In this document: positions 1 through 11,460 of the stretch, piece by piece
Numbering within the stretch: position 1 is the stretch's first letter
Layout: each line of letters opens with the position of its first letter
Origin: Microbotryum silenes-acaulis
Taxonomy: Eukaryota > Basidiomycota > Microbotryomycetes > Microbotryales > Microbotryaceae
Assembly: GCA_003665825.1 (NCBI GenBank)
Contig: QPFY01000016.1
Coordinates: forward strand, 186,001-250,000
Direction of reading: 5' to 3'
DNA: 64,000 nt
Translations under genes and position numbers: made by a program
Notes under the pieces: model-generated
Told to the model about the DNA's origin: nothing
The model's database searches: none
Seen by the model: the letters and a program-made list of their open reading frames with translations, nothing else

Positions 1-1832
1 AGCCGGGAACGAGGGCGGGCATTTCGTAGCCCGTCGAGTCCATGCTCGCCCAGCCATACTCAAAATCCTTCCCTCGGACCGCAGTTCCATTCGGGCAGAA
101 GGCGGGCATCGAGTGGTGAGGCCAAGGTCCCGTCTCTTTGGGTGGATAAGGTGCTCCTTCATCAGGCTCATCTGTTAAAAGCAGGTACACACCATATTTT
201 AGTCAGTACGGAGGTGTTTGCAGTGCAGCCCGCAGAGACCGGTTTGAGGGGCTCACATTCTCCTTTCTTGACCAAATTTTCCAGTCGAGCCCGTTCCTCG
301 GCGGCCACCGCAATCCTCGCTCCATCATGCCCATTGTAAATGATTGTCATATCGGGAAGCAAATGTGCGAATCTCAACGCCAAGAACTCGACTCCTCTCG
401 CTCGGTCGTGATTCTCGAGTTGGCCCGCACGAGAGATCACACCGTTGGTAACGGTCATGTTCCACAGCATGTCGAGGTACGTAGACGTGTACTTGACACG
501 ATTGCGGAAATGAGGAGGATCAAAGGCGCGGTACATGAGCAGATCCTTGTTAATCAAGTCAAACTCGTCAATCAGAACGACCTTGTGTGCTTTGGCAAAA
601 GCATACCTGTGCTCAAAAATACGATCAGTTCAGCTATCATGTGTCACCATCTCTGGACGTGGGAAATGACTCAAGCTTACCACTGATCGAAACCTTTTGG
701 CGGCTTGCGTTGGTATCGCTTCTCGTACTCTGCAACTGCCTCCTTGAATGTCTTGCTTTGTCGCCCCTTGAGCTCCTTCCACTGCCTCTTCGCCCTTGCC
801 ATCATCGCCGGGATCGGATGCACCTCCCCTTCCTTGAGCAATAGCCTTCCATCCCTCCTCGCAGGGGGTAGTTCGACCTCAGTTGAAAGCATAATCTTGG
901 CCTTGGGGAGCTTGCCCTGTCGACCCTTGGTCGCCTCCGTCGGCTTTTTGGACCCCGGTGGTGTATAGTCCGATTCTTCATCATCTAGGCCCGCTCCGCT
1001 TTCGGCCTCTTCTGAAGCTCGATTACGCCAACTCATCTCCGATGCCGCCCTTTGCGGAATGTAAGGTCCAACCGCGCCCTGCATCCTCAGCTTGACCTTT
1101 TGCGACGAAGGCGAGGTCGAATACGTCAGGAACAAGCCGAAGCAGATCAGCACCAGCAAGAGGGGGATGAGCGGACCCCTTCTACCGACGAGGTAGATCG
1201 GTCGCAGTATGACATCTCGAACAAGTCGTAAGGTGCGTTTCCATCCCGGTTGACTTTTCGTAGTGTAGAACGCTCTCCGTGCGCCGCCGTATGAAGGGAG
1301 TGCGTTCGCGTTCGCATTCACGTGTGGGGTTCGAGGCCCGCTCGATGTGGAGCCTCTCGCGCCCGCGCCATTCGAGAGATTCGAGTTGCCGAATAAGGCC
1401 GGAACCGATCGCCTTAATGCACCTGGTCTATCGAGCAACGGACTCGGGAAGGATTCCTTTCGGAGATGTTGTCCCTGGGAGAATGCGTTGGTCCCAATCC
1501 GGCCCGAGTCTTGCAGGTTAATCAGGTGAGGTGAGGACGACGACCGCGCGGAGCTGTGCGAGTAATCGATCGGGTCGTCTTGGTAAGCTGGCGAGATATT
1601 GACTAAGACAGAAAGGGAAAAGCGTCAGTGTGAGCAGAAATGCGATACAAGTCAGAGGGTTGGAACTGTCTGTGAGGTGACTTCGGCCAAAGTCCGCGGC
1701 GACTGGAAAGCATGAGTGCCAGCCAGGTCGGGTGACGATGATCCACTCGCTCTTGAGCAACTGCTGGCCAGTTACCGGGTGCTCACCTGTGGTGGCCGAA
1801 GGTCGACGAGCCAGTGGAGCCTGTGGCTCCAT
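1..1832 (-). CDS. CAP10-like glycosyltransferase (GT90), partial at window edge
   Basis: Minus-strand gene with exons 1787-1832, 681-1602, 257-606 and 1-171, running off the left edge. It encodes the N-terminal part of a type II Golgi glycosyltransferase of the CAP10/GT90 family, which transfers xylose or glucose to surface glycans. A Ser-rich cytoplasmic tail is followed by one membrane segment (PLIPLLLVLICFGLFLTYS). The stem then leads into the typical GT90 block AEYEKRYQRKPPKGFDQWYA, with FDLINKDLLMYRAFDP and a later CPNGTA region. Start chosen at MEPQAPLARR; exon phases are consistent. It is a paralogue of the complete GT90 gene at 5.5-8.1 kb (same EYKRRY..PP.GFDKW block and domain order). 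The catalytic C-terminus lies outside the window. Family assignment is firm; acceptor and donor sugar are unknown. Confidence 0.85.
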
Positions 1833-2123
1833 AGTCGGCTTCGATGTCCTTCCCGAAGAAGCGCAATGCGAGCTGTACGGGGCTGAGACAAAGGGCAGCA
1901 AGCGAACAATGATCCTCTCGCCCGTGCCGTCGCTAGCCTCGCCGGATTCCGAAAGAGGCTTGGACTGTCTCAGATCTCGAAACGACGAAACCTACGCTGT
2001 GAGATGTTCAATGAAGGAAAGGGTCTGCACATAGTCTCACGTTACAAATGTACGCTACGGAGCAAAACAATGGTTGCTTTGCTCATCCAAGATAAACTTA
2101 AAATCAATATCAAGAGGATGCAA

Positions 2124-4426
2124 TCAGATTTGATCCCACAGTGCCGAGACCTGGCTGCTCGGGAACCACCAACCGTCCACACTGCGCACGCGACCGCCCA
2201 AGCCGTGGCCAGAGATCTCCCGAGGACCTACAACCGCGTCCTCTCCAGCGAGCAGGAGCGCAAGTCGACCAACGCTCGATGTACCTGTTCAGAGAAGTAT
2301 CCGCATTGGCGGTCTGATCTAAAGCTAAGGATGAGGCTATCTGGCGACTCACCGTGGACGACAAAGGCGTCGGCGTAGAGCGCGAGCGTCGTCAGATCGC
2401 GGAGTAGGTACTGCATATGGCCGTCAATTATGTGGCCTGAGACCGGAAAGGAATGGCTGTAGATAATCCGACCTACCCTCGTGAGATGTACCCTCAGTGA
2501 CTTGGGCAACGCGTTGAAAGTCTTTTGATCAAACTCGGTCACAATCTTGGTCGTGTCGCTTCTAGCGTTCTCGACATCGGCCAAGTCGCTCCATTGTCTC
2601 AACTCGTCCGCAGGAGGGGGTGAGGTCCTCTTGATGTCCATATTCCGTGCCAGATCGTTCTGCGCCAGCTTGGCCACAATGTCCGCGTCCTTCTCACCCG
2701 AGACGACCACGATATGGGCCTTGGCACCGCTCGGGAACAAGGTAGGATGGTTGCGCGAGTAGGAAGGTTCCGCGACCGAATTCTTGGACAGCCGACGAAG
2801 TGCGTCGTTGACGCCTTGCATCACGAGCCCGAATCGATTATCCGTCGGTGCCCTTTGCACGCCAATCAGCCGTAGCTCGGCGGCAGGCAGCCGTTCCGCC
2901 AAGAGCGGGACGTGCACACCGATCACCGGCCCTCGGTCATTCCTTTCAGCCCCCGATTGCTGATCATAATCCCTCACATCCTCGTCGACCTGTTCGGCTT
3001 CAGCTCGACCCGTGTTTCTCGACTCCTCGGGGCGTCGCTTCGCCCCTCCCCAGGTCGGCGAGTTTTTGCGGCCGCGGACAGCACCGTCGCCGAGACCAAG
3101 CTCCATCCTTTGCCTTCGCACCATTGTGGCGAGTTGATCGTGGGGTTTCCAAAGCTCACGCAATACGGCGGACGCATCGGCAAAGACTTCTTCCAATGGG
3201 GCGGGCAAGGTCTCTCCCTCGGGGAGGACGGGCCCGAGCTGACGATTACGCATCTCGTTCATTGCGTCAGGATCCAAAGTCTCCTCACTGTTTGTTCACA
3301 ACGATATCAGCTTCTCTTGGTGTTGACGAAGGCATAGAACCACAGGTCGAGTGAAACTTACCGGATCCAGTCATCGGCGTGCTTCATGTGCTGCCTCGAG
3401 AACCAGATTCGGTCCTGGCTCTGCCACCTTCGCAATCCCAAAGCCGTCGCACGTTCGGTCATGAACCAGTCGCTGGGGGGTCGACAGTGGATTGAACGAG
3501 GAACGAAGTAGTCTATGCATGGCAGTCGTCGGGGGGCGGAAAGATCGAGTTGATCGATTAGAAGAGATGGAGCGCAAATCGTTCAAGAAGAGATGGAGCG
3601 ATAAACGTTCCCCACGCTGCAACGTCGACACCTGATAGACACTCACCTCGTAACGAGCCGTAGTTCCACTCGACATCATCCGCAAGCAAAGTATAGCCCA
3701 ACTTGTTGGCAATGACACCGGCTCGGACGTAGGCCAACATCTCGGACGCCAAACCCTCGGTACTTTAGCACGGGTCAACACGAGACTTTGTCGTTGGTCA
3801 GCAGTTCCTCAGTCCCACGCGTGACCTGCGTAGAAAGAGACATACCTCGTGAATTTGAAAAGCATCACTCTCTTGCACTGGGGCAGACTTTCGCTGCCGG
3901 CGCTGGAAGGACGTTCGTCAGCTTCCCTCCACCGTTTCGGCAGGACGTGCGATTCGCCGGCGCCTGCCATGAGCGTCTTCCTCTCGCGTCCGAATGCGAC
4001 GACACGGCGTTGGTACTTCCATGAGCTGAGATAGTACCCCATGACGTAAACAGCTGCGAGGCCGAGGGCAAGACGCAGCAGGAAGCGATTCCGACGACGT
4101 GTTGCGTGGACACTGAAGGCATCCGCCGTAGCTGAGCAGGGAGGCGTAGTGTTCTAGTTGAGCACCAGAGGACGGGCTGTACGATCAGCATAGTAGTCTT
4201 GTGCGGACCTACTGCTGCGACTGTCCCTCCTGTTCCATGCGTCTCGGGAGAATTTTGACGGCGGGGGACCCTGGTGGTGGTTGAACGAGGACGTGCTGTC
4301 GCCTGGCGCGTTCGTCTGCACGTGCACCGCGGTCGAACCAGCTGTATTAGGCCGTCGTTGGTACGCGATCGATTCACCGCGTACATGCGCACGAGGATCC
4401 TGCCCGGTGCCGTGTAGGGAGCTCAT
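2124..4426 (-). CDS. fucosyltransferase-like type II membrane protein, diverged active site
   Basis: Six exons (4183-4426, 3846-4131, 3657-3762, 3362-3512, 2353-3288, 2124-2284) give an intact 627-codon frame. The order is a cytoplasmic tail, a membrane segment (FLLRLALGLAAVYVMGYYLS), a stem, then the LPQCKRVMLFKF and ANKLGYTLLADDVEWNYG blocks shared with the gene at 41-43.4 kb. The C-terminal ADAFVV...SSVGRLALLLAG block resembles the nucleotide-sugar-binding end of GT23/NodZ/FUT8-type fucosyltransferases. The paralogue has HIRLGDKGPEYE in the middle; here the same place reads HVPLLAERLPAAE, so the Arg and Asp of the HxRxGD motif are gone. The frame and splice sites are conserved, so I read it as a pseudoenzyme or altered-function paralogue rather than a plain pseudogene. 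Substrate is unknown. Confidence 0.75.
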
Positions 4427-5536
4427 AGTCGTGAGTTGAGCCCCGAGCGGACCGTAAGTGGGGGCGGCGGGAGGGAGGAGGCCGTTGCGCTGTGGCGATC
4501 GAATCCGCTTCGGTCGCGCTCAACGCGTTCACTGCAAAACGCCAGAACTTGACCGATATTCACCCGCTCCATGATCACCGTCAGAGGTCGGCGAGATTTT
4601 GTATGAGAAACTGGGGCGGTACGGAATTACTTCTTGAATTGCTTCAGGTCCCCCAGCTACAGATTTCAACAAACACACGACAGCTGGCACTGCTGTAGAT
4701 CATTGTTCGGGGGCAGAATCGACATTTGCACCTTGAGTTGATTCCCCAACTCCGACTACTAGCTATAGCGTGTGCGGCTGCCCTGAGAATATCACTCGAC
4801 GTTCATACCTACCCAACGAGGTGATTTCCTCTCCTAGACCATAGTCTGCGAGGCATGAAGCAACGATGTGGTGACCGGTCCGGGGAGACGCATTCACCTT
4901 GGCAGTTGGACCAGGTCGGACCCTTCGGCGCGGACTCTTGGCAGACGCGTCGACTCGACTCGCGGCCGGGCCGCTGTCGCGCATGTCCTGATGGAAATGG
5001 TCAACGAGCGTATAAACTGTCCCAGTGTACAGTGTACACGTCGATGGCCACACATTAAACCGCTGCAATATGCTCATTGACTGTTTGCTATCTACAATAG
5101 GGACCACCCGTGGTGATCACCCAGTCACTACTGCTGAAAACGGCAGTGAGCTGGGCACATACCGCTCCGAAGACATCGTAACGAGGTCCCGAATGAGCCT
5201 CGTTATGAAGAAGGCGATCTCCGGTGGGAACCGGCCGGACCTGACAAGCACAGCTCGTCGCGAAGGCGCGACAGACCGGGCAACGTTCGACTCGGACTCC
5301 GGCGGCTCGCGCACACGAACGTCTCTTCTCTTGGCTCCCACTTCTATATACACTCTTGCGCGTGTGCTTCTCATCACCAACGCCATCTTGGCAGCAACTC
5401 TCCAGTCCCCTGTCGCCGCTCTAGTCGCGTGTCTAGGCTCGGTGTGCGTTCGCTCGCCCACAGTTCGCTCGCGCAGATCCAAAGTCCGTACAGAGGTGCT
5501 TCCCAGTCCGGCGCGTGTCGCGAGGCTCGTACGAAG
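4427..5536. other. divergent intergenic region between fucosyltransferase-like and GT90 genes
   Basis: About 1.1 kb with no convincing coding exon on either strand. It lies between two start codons pointing away from each other, so it probably holds the promoters of both glycosyltransferase-type genes. I see no clear TATA box or repeated operator. Confidence 0.5.
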
Positions 5537-8120
5537 ATGTCGGCCTCGCTACAGCATGCGGTCGCAATTCCCGTCGAAAAGGAAGACAAGAGCTCCTACG
5601 AACTCGAGCACGTCTCGAATGATGGTCGATATAGGAAGGACAGTGCAGCACCGCTGCTAGGGTCACCAGAAACAGAGTACGATGAGGACGACTGGGTCTC
5701 CTCCGCGCCACATCCCCCTCGGCCCTGGCTGGGCTCGCGCTTCGGGATCCGCCTCCCCGACGCCGTTTCTGATCTCGCGTCAAGACTACTCGGATCAGCA
5801 AACCATTTTGGGCGACCATCACATGCGACACAGTGGTTCAAACTCGCTACGGTGCTCGGGCTCGCGGCTACCCTCATCGTAATACTTCTTTGGATGATAT
5901 CAGGGCGGGATCCCGAGCAGAAGCCGGCTTTCATGCTCGCAGCGTTCCGGAATCTTGAGTTTCCAACCAGCCATGGCCTGCTCATGTTCCCGGCTAGACG
6001 ACGGGGCTCGTCCGAAGTACCTCAAGAGCAGCCCCACCCGATCCACCTGCTCTTGGCCGAAGCGCGTGAGAAGTGGGATCACAAAGTCGCCGTGCAGTCC
6101 AAGACGCTCGAGGACGCGGTAGAAGAATACAAGCGACGATACGATATGAACCCTCCTTTAGGGTTTGACAAATGGTTCGAATGGGCGACCCAGCACGACT
6201 GTCAGCTCTTGGACGAGTACGACTCGATCCACCGACGCATCTTGCCTTTCCATTCACTGAGCGGAGAGACAATACGCGCGAGGGCGAAGGAGATGCAAGA
6301 CGAACAAGGCGCGATTCTCCACAACAACTGGTTCGCCATCGATATTGAAAAAGATGGGAAATCGTTCGAGGTTCGCGGACCAATGCCGAGATTTAATGTC
6401 GACATGCTCAGGGACGTCAAGGAACTCATTCCTTTCGACCTCACTTTGACCTTCAATGGTAAGAAACATGCGTCGCTCTTGCATCCTCTGGGACCGGCTT
6501 CCCCATTCGTTCCATATACCTCTCCTCGCACGCAGGTCAAGACGAGCCCAAGGTTTTGGTCCGAGGAGAAGCGTTCCAACGCCACATGGAGCATGCGCTC
6601 GCTCATGAATGTGAGTCCTGAGCCGAATGCACGACCTCGGAATGACCTGGCAACGGTATTGCTCACCTGTCCCATATCTCTTCCGTCTCCTGCCGCTGCT
6701 TGCAGTCATGCCGGAAGAAGAGGAGAGAGCACTCCTCATTAGCGGCGAAGTCAACGGTTACATGGAAACATGCCCTCCCGGGTCAGCCATCCGCACCGCC
6801 GGTCGATGGGACAAGATTGACTTTGCCCCCGACTTGACGCGGCCGACGTCTTTCATCGAGGAACATCGCGCGAGTATGTCATTCTGCGATTGGCCTGCGA
6901 ACGAGGCCCTGCATGGATCGAGTTTCCGGGTGTACCCGAGCCCCGAGCTTCTGCGCCCCGTGTTCTCTTGCTCCGTCATGGCGATGCATCACGATCTGTT
7001 GATTCCGACGGTTGATCAGTACGACTGGAGCGTAGGGCCTGATCCATCTTGGTATCACAAAGAACACAATAAGGTTCTGTGGAGGGGCTCGACGACAGGG
7101 ACGGACGGCGATGATCACACTATGAAGTATTCGCAACGGTTCCGCTTGACGCACTGTATGTATATGTACCAAGACAAGAGCGAATGTGACCGCCCGTGAA
7201 CTGACCTTAGATCGTCTCCTATACTTTGATCAGTGACCCGGCAAACCGGCAATATCTCGCTCATGCTTGCACAGTCCGACACCGATAACGGTCCAGGACC
7301 GACCACGATGGTCAACGAGTCGATCTCCATGCTTGCGAACAAGTACTTCGACTTCGCCTTCACGGGCGGGCCAATCCAATGCCCGGAAGAGGCTTGCAAG
7401 AAAATGGCCCAAGATAACCAGTTCAAGGAGGTAATGTACACGGAGGAGCAGAACAAGTATAAGTACGTGATCGATGTGGATGGAAACGGATGGAGTGGGA
7501 GATTCCATCGCCTGATGAGGAGCAACACGATGGTACTCAAGAGTACAATTTTCCCCGAGTGGTAAGTAGCCCTGACAAGGTGCTCTGTTCTTTCGTCGTA
7601 TAGACGGCGATCACTGATCTCATCTGATGATCGGACCGACTCCTTCGCTTTGCGCTTTGCCCAGGTACACGGATCGAATTCAACCGTGGCTGCAGTGAGT
7701 ATCTTGGCTCCTGTCTCTGCGGAAATGTCGGGTACTGATCGCATTGCTTCCATTCCTTCAAGCTACGTTCCTGTCAAAGTCGACTATACCGACCTCATTC
7801 CAATCATGGCCTTCTTTATGGGCGACCTCGAGGGACGCGGGGCGCATGATTACTTGGGGGAGCGGATAGCTACACGGGGCCGGCTCTGGACCGAAATGTA
7901 TTGGCGGTACGAGGACATGCAAGCGTGTGAGTTTCACCTCCCCCTCTCTTCTTGCACCTTCCCCTCACTTCAAGAAGAGCCCGGAACTTTGAAGAGTGGG
8001 TTCACTGATCATCTCTAGATGCGGCTGGCAGACTTCCTGCGCTTGGTACTCGAGTACGGACGAGTCTCGAGCAAAGAATATCCGACCGACACGCGATTCG
8101 ATTATATTGCTTCAGTATAG
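5537..8120 (+). CDS. CAP10-like glycosyltransferase (GT90), complete
   Basis: Seven exons (5537-6458, 6536-6610, 6706-7155, 7234-7561, 7665-7694, 7763-7926, 8032-8120) encode 685 residues. Type II topology: a cytoplasmic tail, a membrane helix near residues 101-122 (FKLATVLGLAATLIVILLWM), then a luminal GT90 domain. Diagnostic blocks are EYKRRYDMNPPLGFDKWFEW, WYHKEHNKVLWRGSTTGTD and DVDGNGWSGRFHRLMRSNT, ending in WYTDRIQPWL, AFFMGDLEG and a short C-terminal helix. This family acts in the Golgi on capsule or wall glycans. Exon 5 is only 30 bp. The 3' end (from about 7670) is duplicated at 30.75-31.29 kb. The sugar specificity cannot be read from sequence. Confidence 0.88.
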
Positions 8121-8392
8121 GCGGAGACATCGTGGGTTTTCTCTTTTATCCGCATTTGCTTTTGGTTGTCTTGCAATCAAGTGTGTATCGCAGTAGACTA
8201 CCGTTGTCAAAGCCAGGTATCCCCTTTCGGGAAAAAGCAATCTGCACGGTATTGCGAGAATGTGAACATCTCCAAGTATAGAATCAGATGGCTACGAAAA
8301 TTATATGGTCTCGAGAACGTCCTGCTAGTGTTGTACTGGGGGTAGGCAAGAGCTACTACGTGCGCTTGGAAGCCAGGCCCCCTTTACCCTTC

Positions 8393-9457
8393 TCATTCAT
8401 CCCCGATCACTTTCACGGTCACTATCGCAACATCACCGTCGGTACGGATGGAGTGGTTGATTCCATGTTTCTTGTGGGGGGGTAAGAACTTGTATTTTTG
8501 ACTCGTCGCGAGAAACCTCATGTGGGAGGCAGGAGAGACCGTTCCGTTGGGGAACGTTGCGTTGCCTACAAATTCGTCCCGACCACGATCGTATCCGTTG
8601 GGTACAATATTGTGTCCCTGGTCAAGCGATTTCTCGACCGAGGCGGCGAGGAACCAAGCACTGGAGTTTGCGTTGGGGCCGTTCTGTAGCCAGTAACGAA
8701 AATGCGGGCCACCGTAAAGGATCTCGCTCACTGTGTCAAACTTGCGGTCAAAGTAATCGTATCGAAGCAGGTTGGTTTGATTATCTAATCGTACCAAGAA
8801 ACATTAGCATGGCTGGGGAATGTAAGAGGTCCCGGCTCTGGAACCCCCTGATTGACACCTTACGACGTCCGAACGACCGCACTCACGTTGTCCGTTCCCA
8901 TCGCCGAGGTCGGCGCGTTGCTTCGCACCGAGTGTGATATCGCCGGGTTGCTTCGCGTATTGAATCGACAAGCACCAATCTTGGAAGCCGACTTCGGTCA
9001 GGATGTAAGGATCCGAGTTGCCGGAGACGACGATGTTGATGGGTTCGCCGAGAGAGCCGTTATGGGCCGCGTACTATTTGCGGATCGAGTACATGGATCA
9101 GCGTCTGAGTGTATGAGAAACACAGCCCGAGTTCGGACCCTCTCCAAAGTGTCTCATGCGAACGGCCTGTGCGCCGCGTTCGGCGTCCCTAGAGCGCCAC
9201 CTTGCCGTCACAGGCTGCCTGGAGGTGGGGTTCATGGGCACGGCCAGACGGCCTCAAGCAACTGCACTCACCGTCAGCCACCTGCCCCCACCATCCCGAA
9301 CGTCGTAGAATCCCAATCCTTGGTAGCCCTTGGGTTCGCTATCACTGAGCGCGGCCGTGGGGCGAGGCGCGGCGTTGACTGAAAGAGGGCTCGAGCAGAG
9401 GAGCGCGACAAGGGCCGAGAGGAAGGGTATCGCACGGAAGCAGCTGTTGAGCGCCAT
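8393..9457 (-). CDS. small secreted N-glycosylated protein, copy 1 (no GPI anchor)
   Basis: Three exons (9272-9457, 8887-9073, 8393-8784), 254 residues. A signal peptide ([20 protein letters not shown]) is followed by family blocks [53 protein letters not shown] and [16 protein letters not shown], with many N-x-S/T sequons. The family is a secreted basidiomycete protein group without known enzyme motifs. Related genes lie at 15.9-17.2 (decayed), 17.9-19.2 and 31.5-32.8 kb. The latter two end in an extra exon coding a GPI-attachment tail; this copy stops earlier (VKVIGDE) and should be released. It is inverted relative to the 31 kb copy. Start at 9457 fits the signal peptide; an upstream in-frame TTG-led extension exists but looks non-coding. 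Confidence 0.8.
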
Positions 9458-9659
9458 GCCTTTGTCGAAGCCCAAGGATCTGATGACCCTGTTGTGATGT
9501 AACTGATTGTGGTATCTGAAGCTGGCTGAGGAAAAGAGAAGGAAGAAACCGGTAGGAGGGAGAAGTGCCTCTGCCGAATGACACGATGTCAGACTTTATT
9601 CTGAGACATGTACTGACATGAGTCATGCACTGAGACAGCACCAGTTTCGGCATGTCTCC

Positions 9660-10720
9660 TGTCTACGGAGTGAGATCTACATATGTAGTCTCAATCATTA
9701 TCGTTTCAACCAGTGGGATCCCGTTTAATTAACGGGAACAGGAGAATCGGTATAGTGACGAAAGACAGCAGAGAAACTATTTTTCACTCATCGCGGCCAA
9801 GACTTGGCGAGGTTGCGATGGCCCTCCCTGGCGACCTTGGGACCGGGGCATAGTGGCGTGGGTTTCTCCTTGAATGAGTGTCACAAAATTCGATGAGAGT
9901 GGGAGAGAAAAAGAAAAGGTTAGAGGAAGTGGCGCGGGTTAGTTCACGGGGTGTGATTTGTCGTTCAGCCCCTAATGCCGCTGGTCGGCTGCCAGAATGA
10001 CACTGCCACCGCCGGCGCGCCGCATCACGTGACAGACGCCAGCCCTCGCCCCGCCGCGGCCCCGCCCGGAGCTCTGCTGTAGAAGCAATGTCATACAAAG
10101 CCACGCGCTTGCCGTCCATTAAATAAGATATACGTGTTCTCACTGTTTTACGTCAACGAAAAAGTGAAGGAAAATACTGGGAACGGTGTAGCTTCGTTCG
10201 ACTCGCGCGAAAAATACAAAGGTTGCCACAGAGCTTGTACATGACTTCTGATCGGAACATGGACACCATAGGCAGGTGCGACAGACACAACAGTATGCTG
10301 GTACATCCACCACAGGCGGCCCGGGGGGCCGCAACCTAGTTAAAAACAGCGATTTTAGGTACTTTCCTTAACTCGTACTTTTTATATATAGAGGTAGTAA
10401 TGGAAACCCAGAGACCCCCCTCAATCACCAATTCGCGATAATCGGTGTCATAAGTCCAACGTCGGAAGTTCTAGCCTACGCTGGATCACCCCCTTGCGGT
10501 CGATCCATGGTCTCCGAGACCTTGGCTCATACTATACCACCTGTGATAGTCTGTGACATCGGTCTACACAGAGAGTCACTCGGATCGCTTCCTCGGAGAA
10601 AATCGCGGCCCGCTTTGGCCACGCGAGGCGTGAGTGCCGACCACGGAGGCTTTCGGACGGGAGAGCCGCAGAGCTGAAACTAGCCCAAATGCGAAACGGC
10701 CTCAAATCTCTTGAAATGGA
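9660..10720. other. intergenic, nothing recognised
   Basis: About 1 kb between the secreted-protein gene and the copia element. Short open frames have no recognisable domains and odd composition. I see no gene or repeat here. Confidence 0.5.
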
Positions 10721-10725
10721 CGGGG
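10721..10725. repeat. target-site duplication CGGGG (left)
   Basis: Directly precedes the 5' LTR; the identical 5-mer follows the 3' LTR at 15298-15302. Five bases is the usual copia target duplication. Confidence 0.9.
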
Positions 10726-10892
10726 TGTTGAAGTAAATTACTCTTGCCTTAAATCCGCACTACGCGCGTCTCCACTTTGTATTAGTCGCGCGCGCTATTC
10801 GCGTCTTTGTCTCCTCTTCTTCACTTGATTACGAACTCATTGGCTCGTCCCTGCCGCCAACTCGTTCAGCACATCGCTGTTCAGTTTCAATA
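10726..10892 (+). repeat. 5' LTR of copia element (167 bp)
   Basis: Begins TGTTGAAGTAAATTACTC and ends TTTCAATA. It is identical to the 3' LTR except that it lacks a 78-bp internal segment present there. It contains a (GC)-rich run and a CTTGATTACGAACTC segment that occurs twice in the 3' LTR. Confidence 0.92.
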
Positions 10893-10910
10893 GGTTACGA
10901 GCCCAACCGA
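10893..10910 (+). other. primer-binding site of copia element
   Basis: GGTTACGAGCCCAACC lies immediately after the LTR. Its complement resembles the anticodon arm of initiator tRNA-Met (GGGCTCATAACC) with one difference in the anticodon (CGT for CAT). This suggests half-tRNA priming, as in other copia elements, or a Thr(CGT) tRNA. The position is clear; primer identity is inferred. Confidence 0.6.
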
Positions 10911-10938
10911 GCGGCCAGCCAATTCGAGTCATCAAGAC

Positions 10939-11460
10939 ATGACCACTCCTCTCATGGTCACAGGGGGAACAACCCCTATCGTCCTCGTCAAACCACGCGA
11001 TGTTGACCCATCATGCCATCTGCGAAACGCTGGGGGTTGGTCGCAATGGATCGACGACGTGCGAGGCGCCCTTGACGGCGACTACTGGAATTGCACCCTC
11101 GCGACGCCCGTCCAATCACCCAACACGCGCACGGACCTCGATCACGCCAATTTCCAAGCGGTCGCGCTGCTGATGCGTTCTGTCTCACCGGACATCCGAA
11201 AACACACAAAGGATGGTTACGACCACACTCCTGCGGAAGTCTTGCAGATGATTAAGAAGGCGGTCGGTACCGGCACGGTGGCTGACATCCTCATCCGTCT
11301 CCAAGCGTTGCTCGATGTGGGACCCCCTCCCACCGGCATGGACGCCTTCGCAAAGTACCAAGCGACGACCATCGAGCTATTTAACACGCTCTCAGGACAC
11401 GGGCTTACTTTCGAGCAGATTGTGTCGTTCCGCCTTGTCCACTTCGGCAAGGACATGTGA
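10939..11460 (+). CDS. gag: copia Gag N-terminal part
   Basis: 173-codon open frame from ATG 10939 to TGA 11458-11460. It contains the Gag capsid region (GGWSQWIDDVRGAL near the start, TFEQIVSFRLVHFGKD at the end). Homologous sequence continues immediately downstream in the +1 frame (EYYTQTLRQGLDKLPS), so Gag is broken here by one base. Skipping the T at 11458 would join both frames. This could be a mutation or a +1 recoding site at the UGA. Confidence 0.8.
   Translation: MTTPLMVTGGTTPIVLVKPRDVDPSCHLRNAGGWSQWIDDVRGALDGDYWNCTLATPVQSPNTRTDLDHANFQAVALLMRSVSPDIRKHTKDGYDHTPAEVLQMIKKAVGTGTVADILIRLQALLDVGPPPTGMDAFAKYQATTIELFNTLSGHGLTFEQIVSFRLVHFGKDM

Noticed and set aside
9784..10143. Minus-strand 119-codon frame
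   Set aside because: Arg/Ser/Pro-rich composition typical of antisense GC-rich DNA; no motif or splice context.
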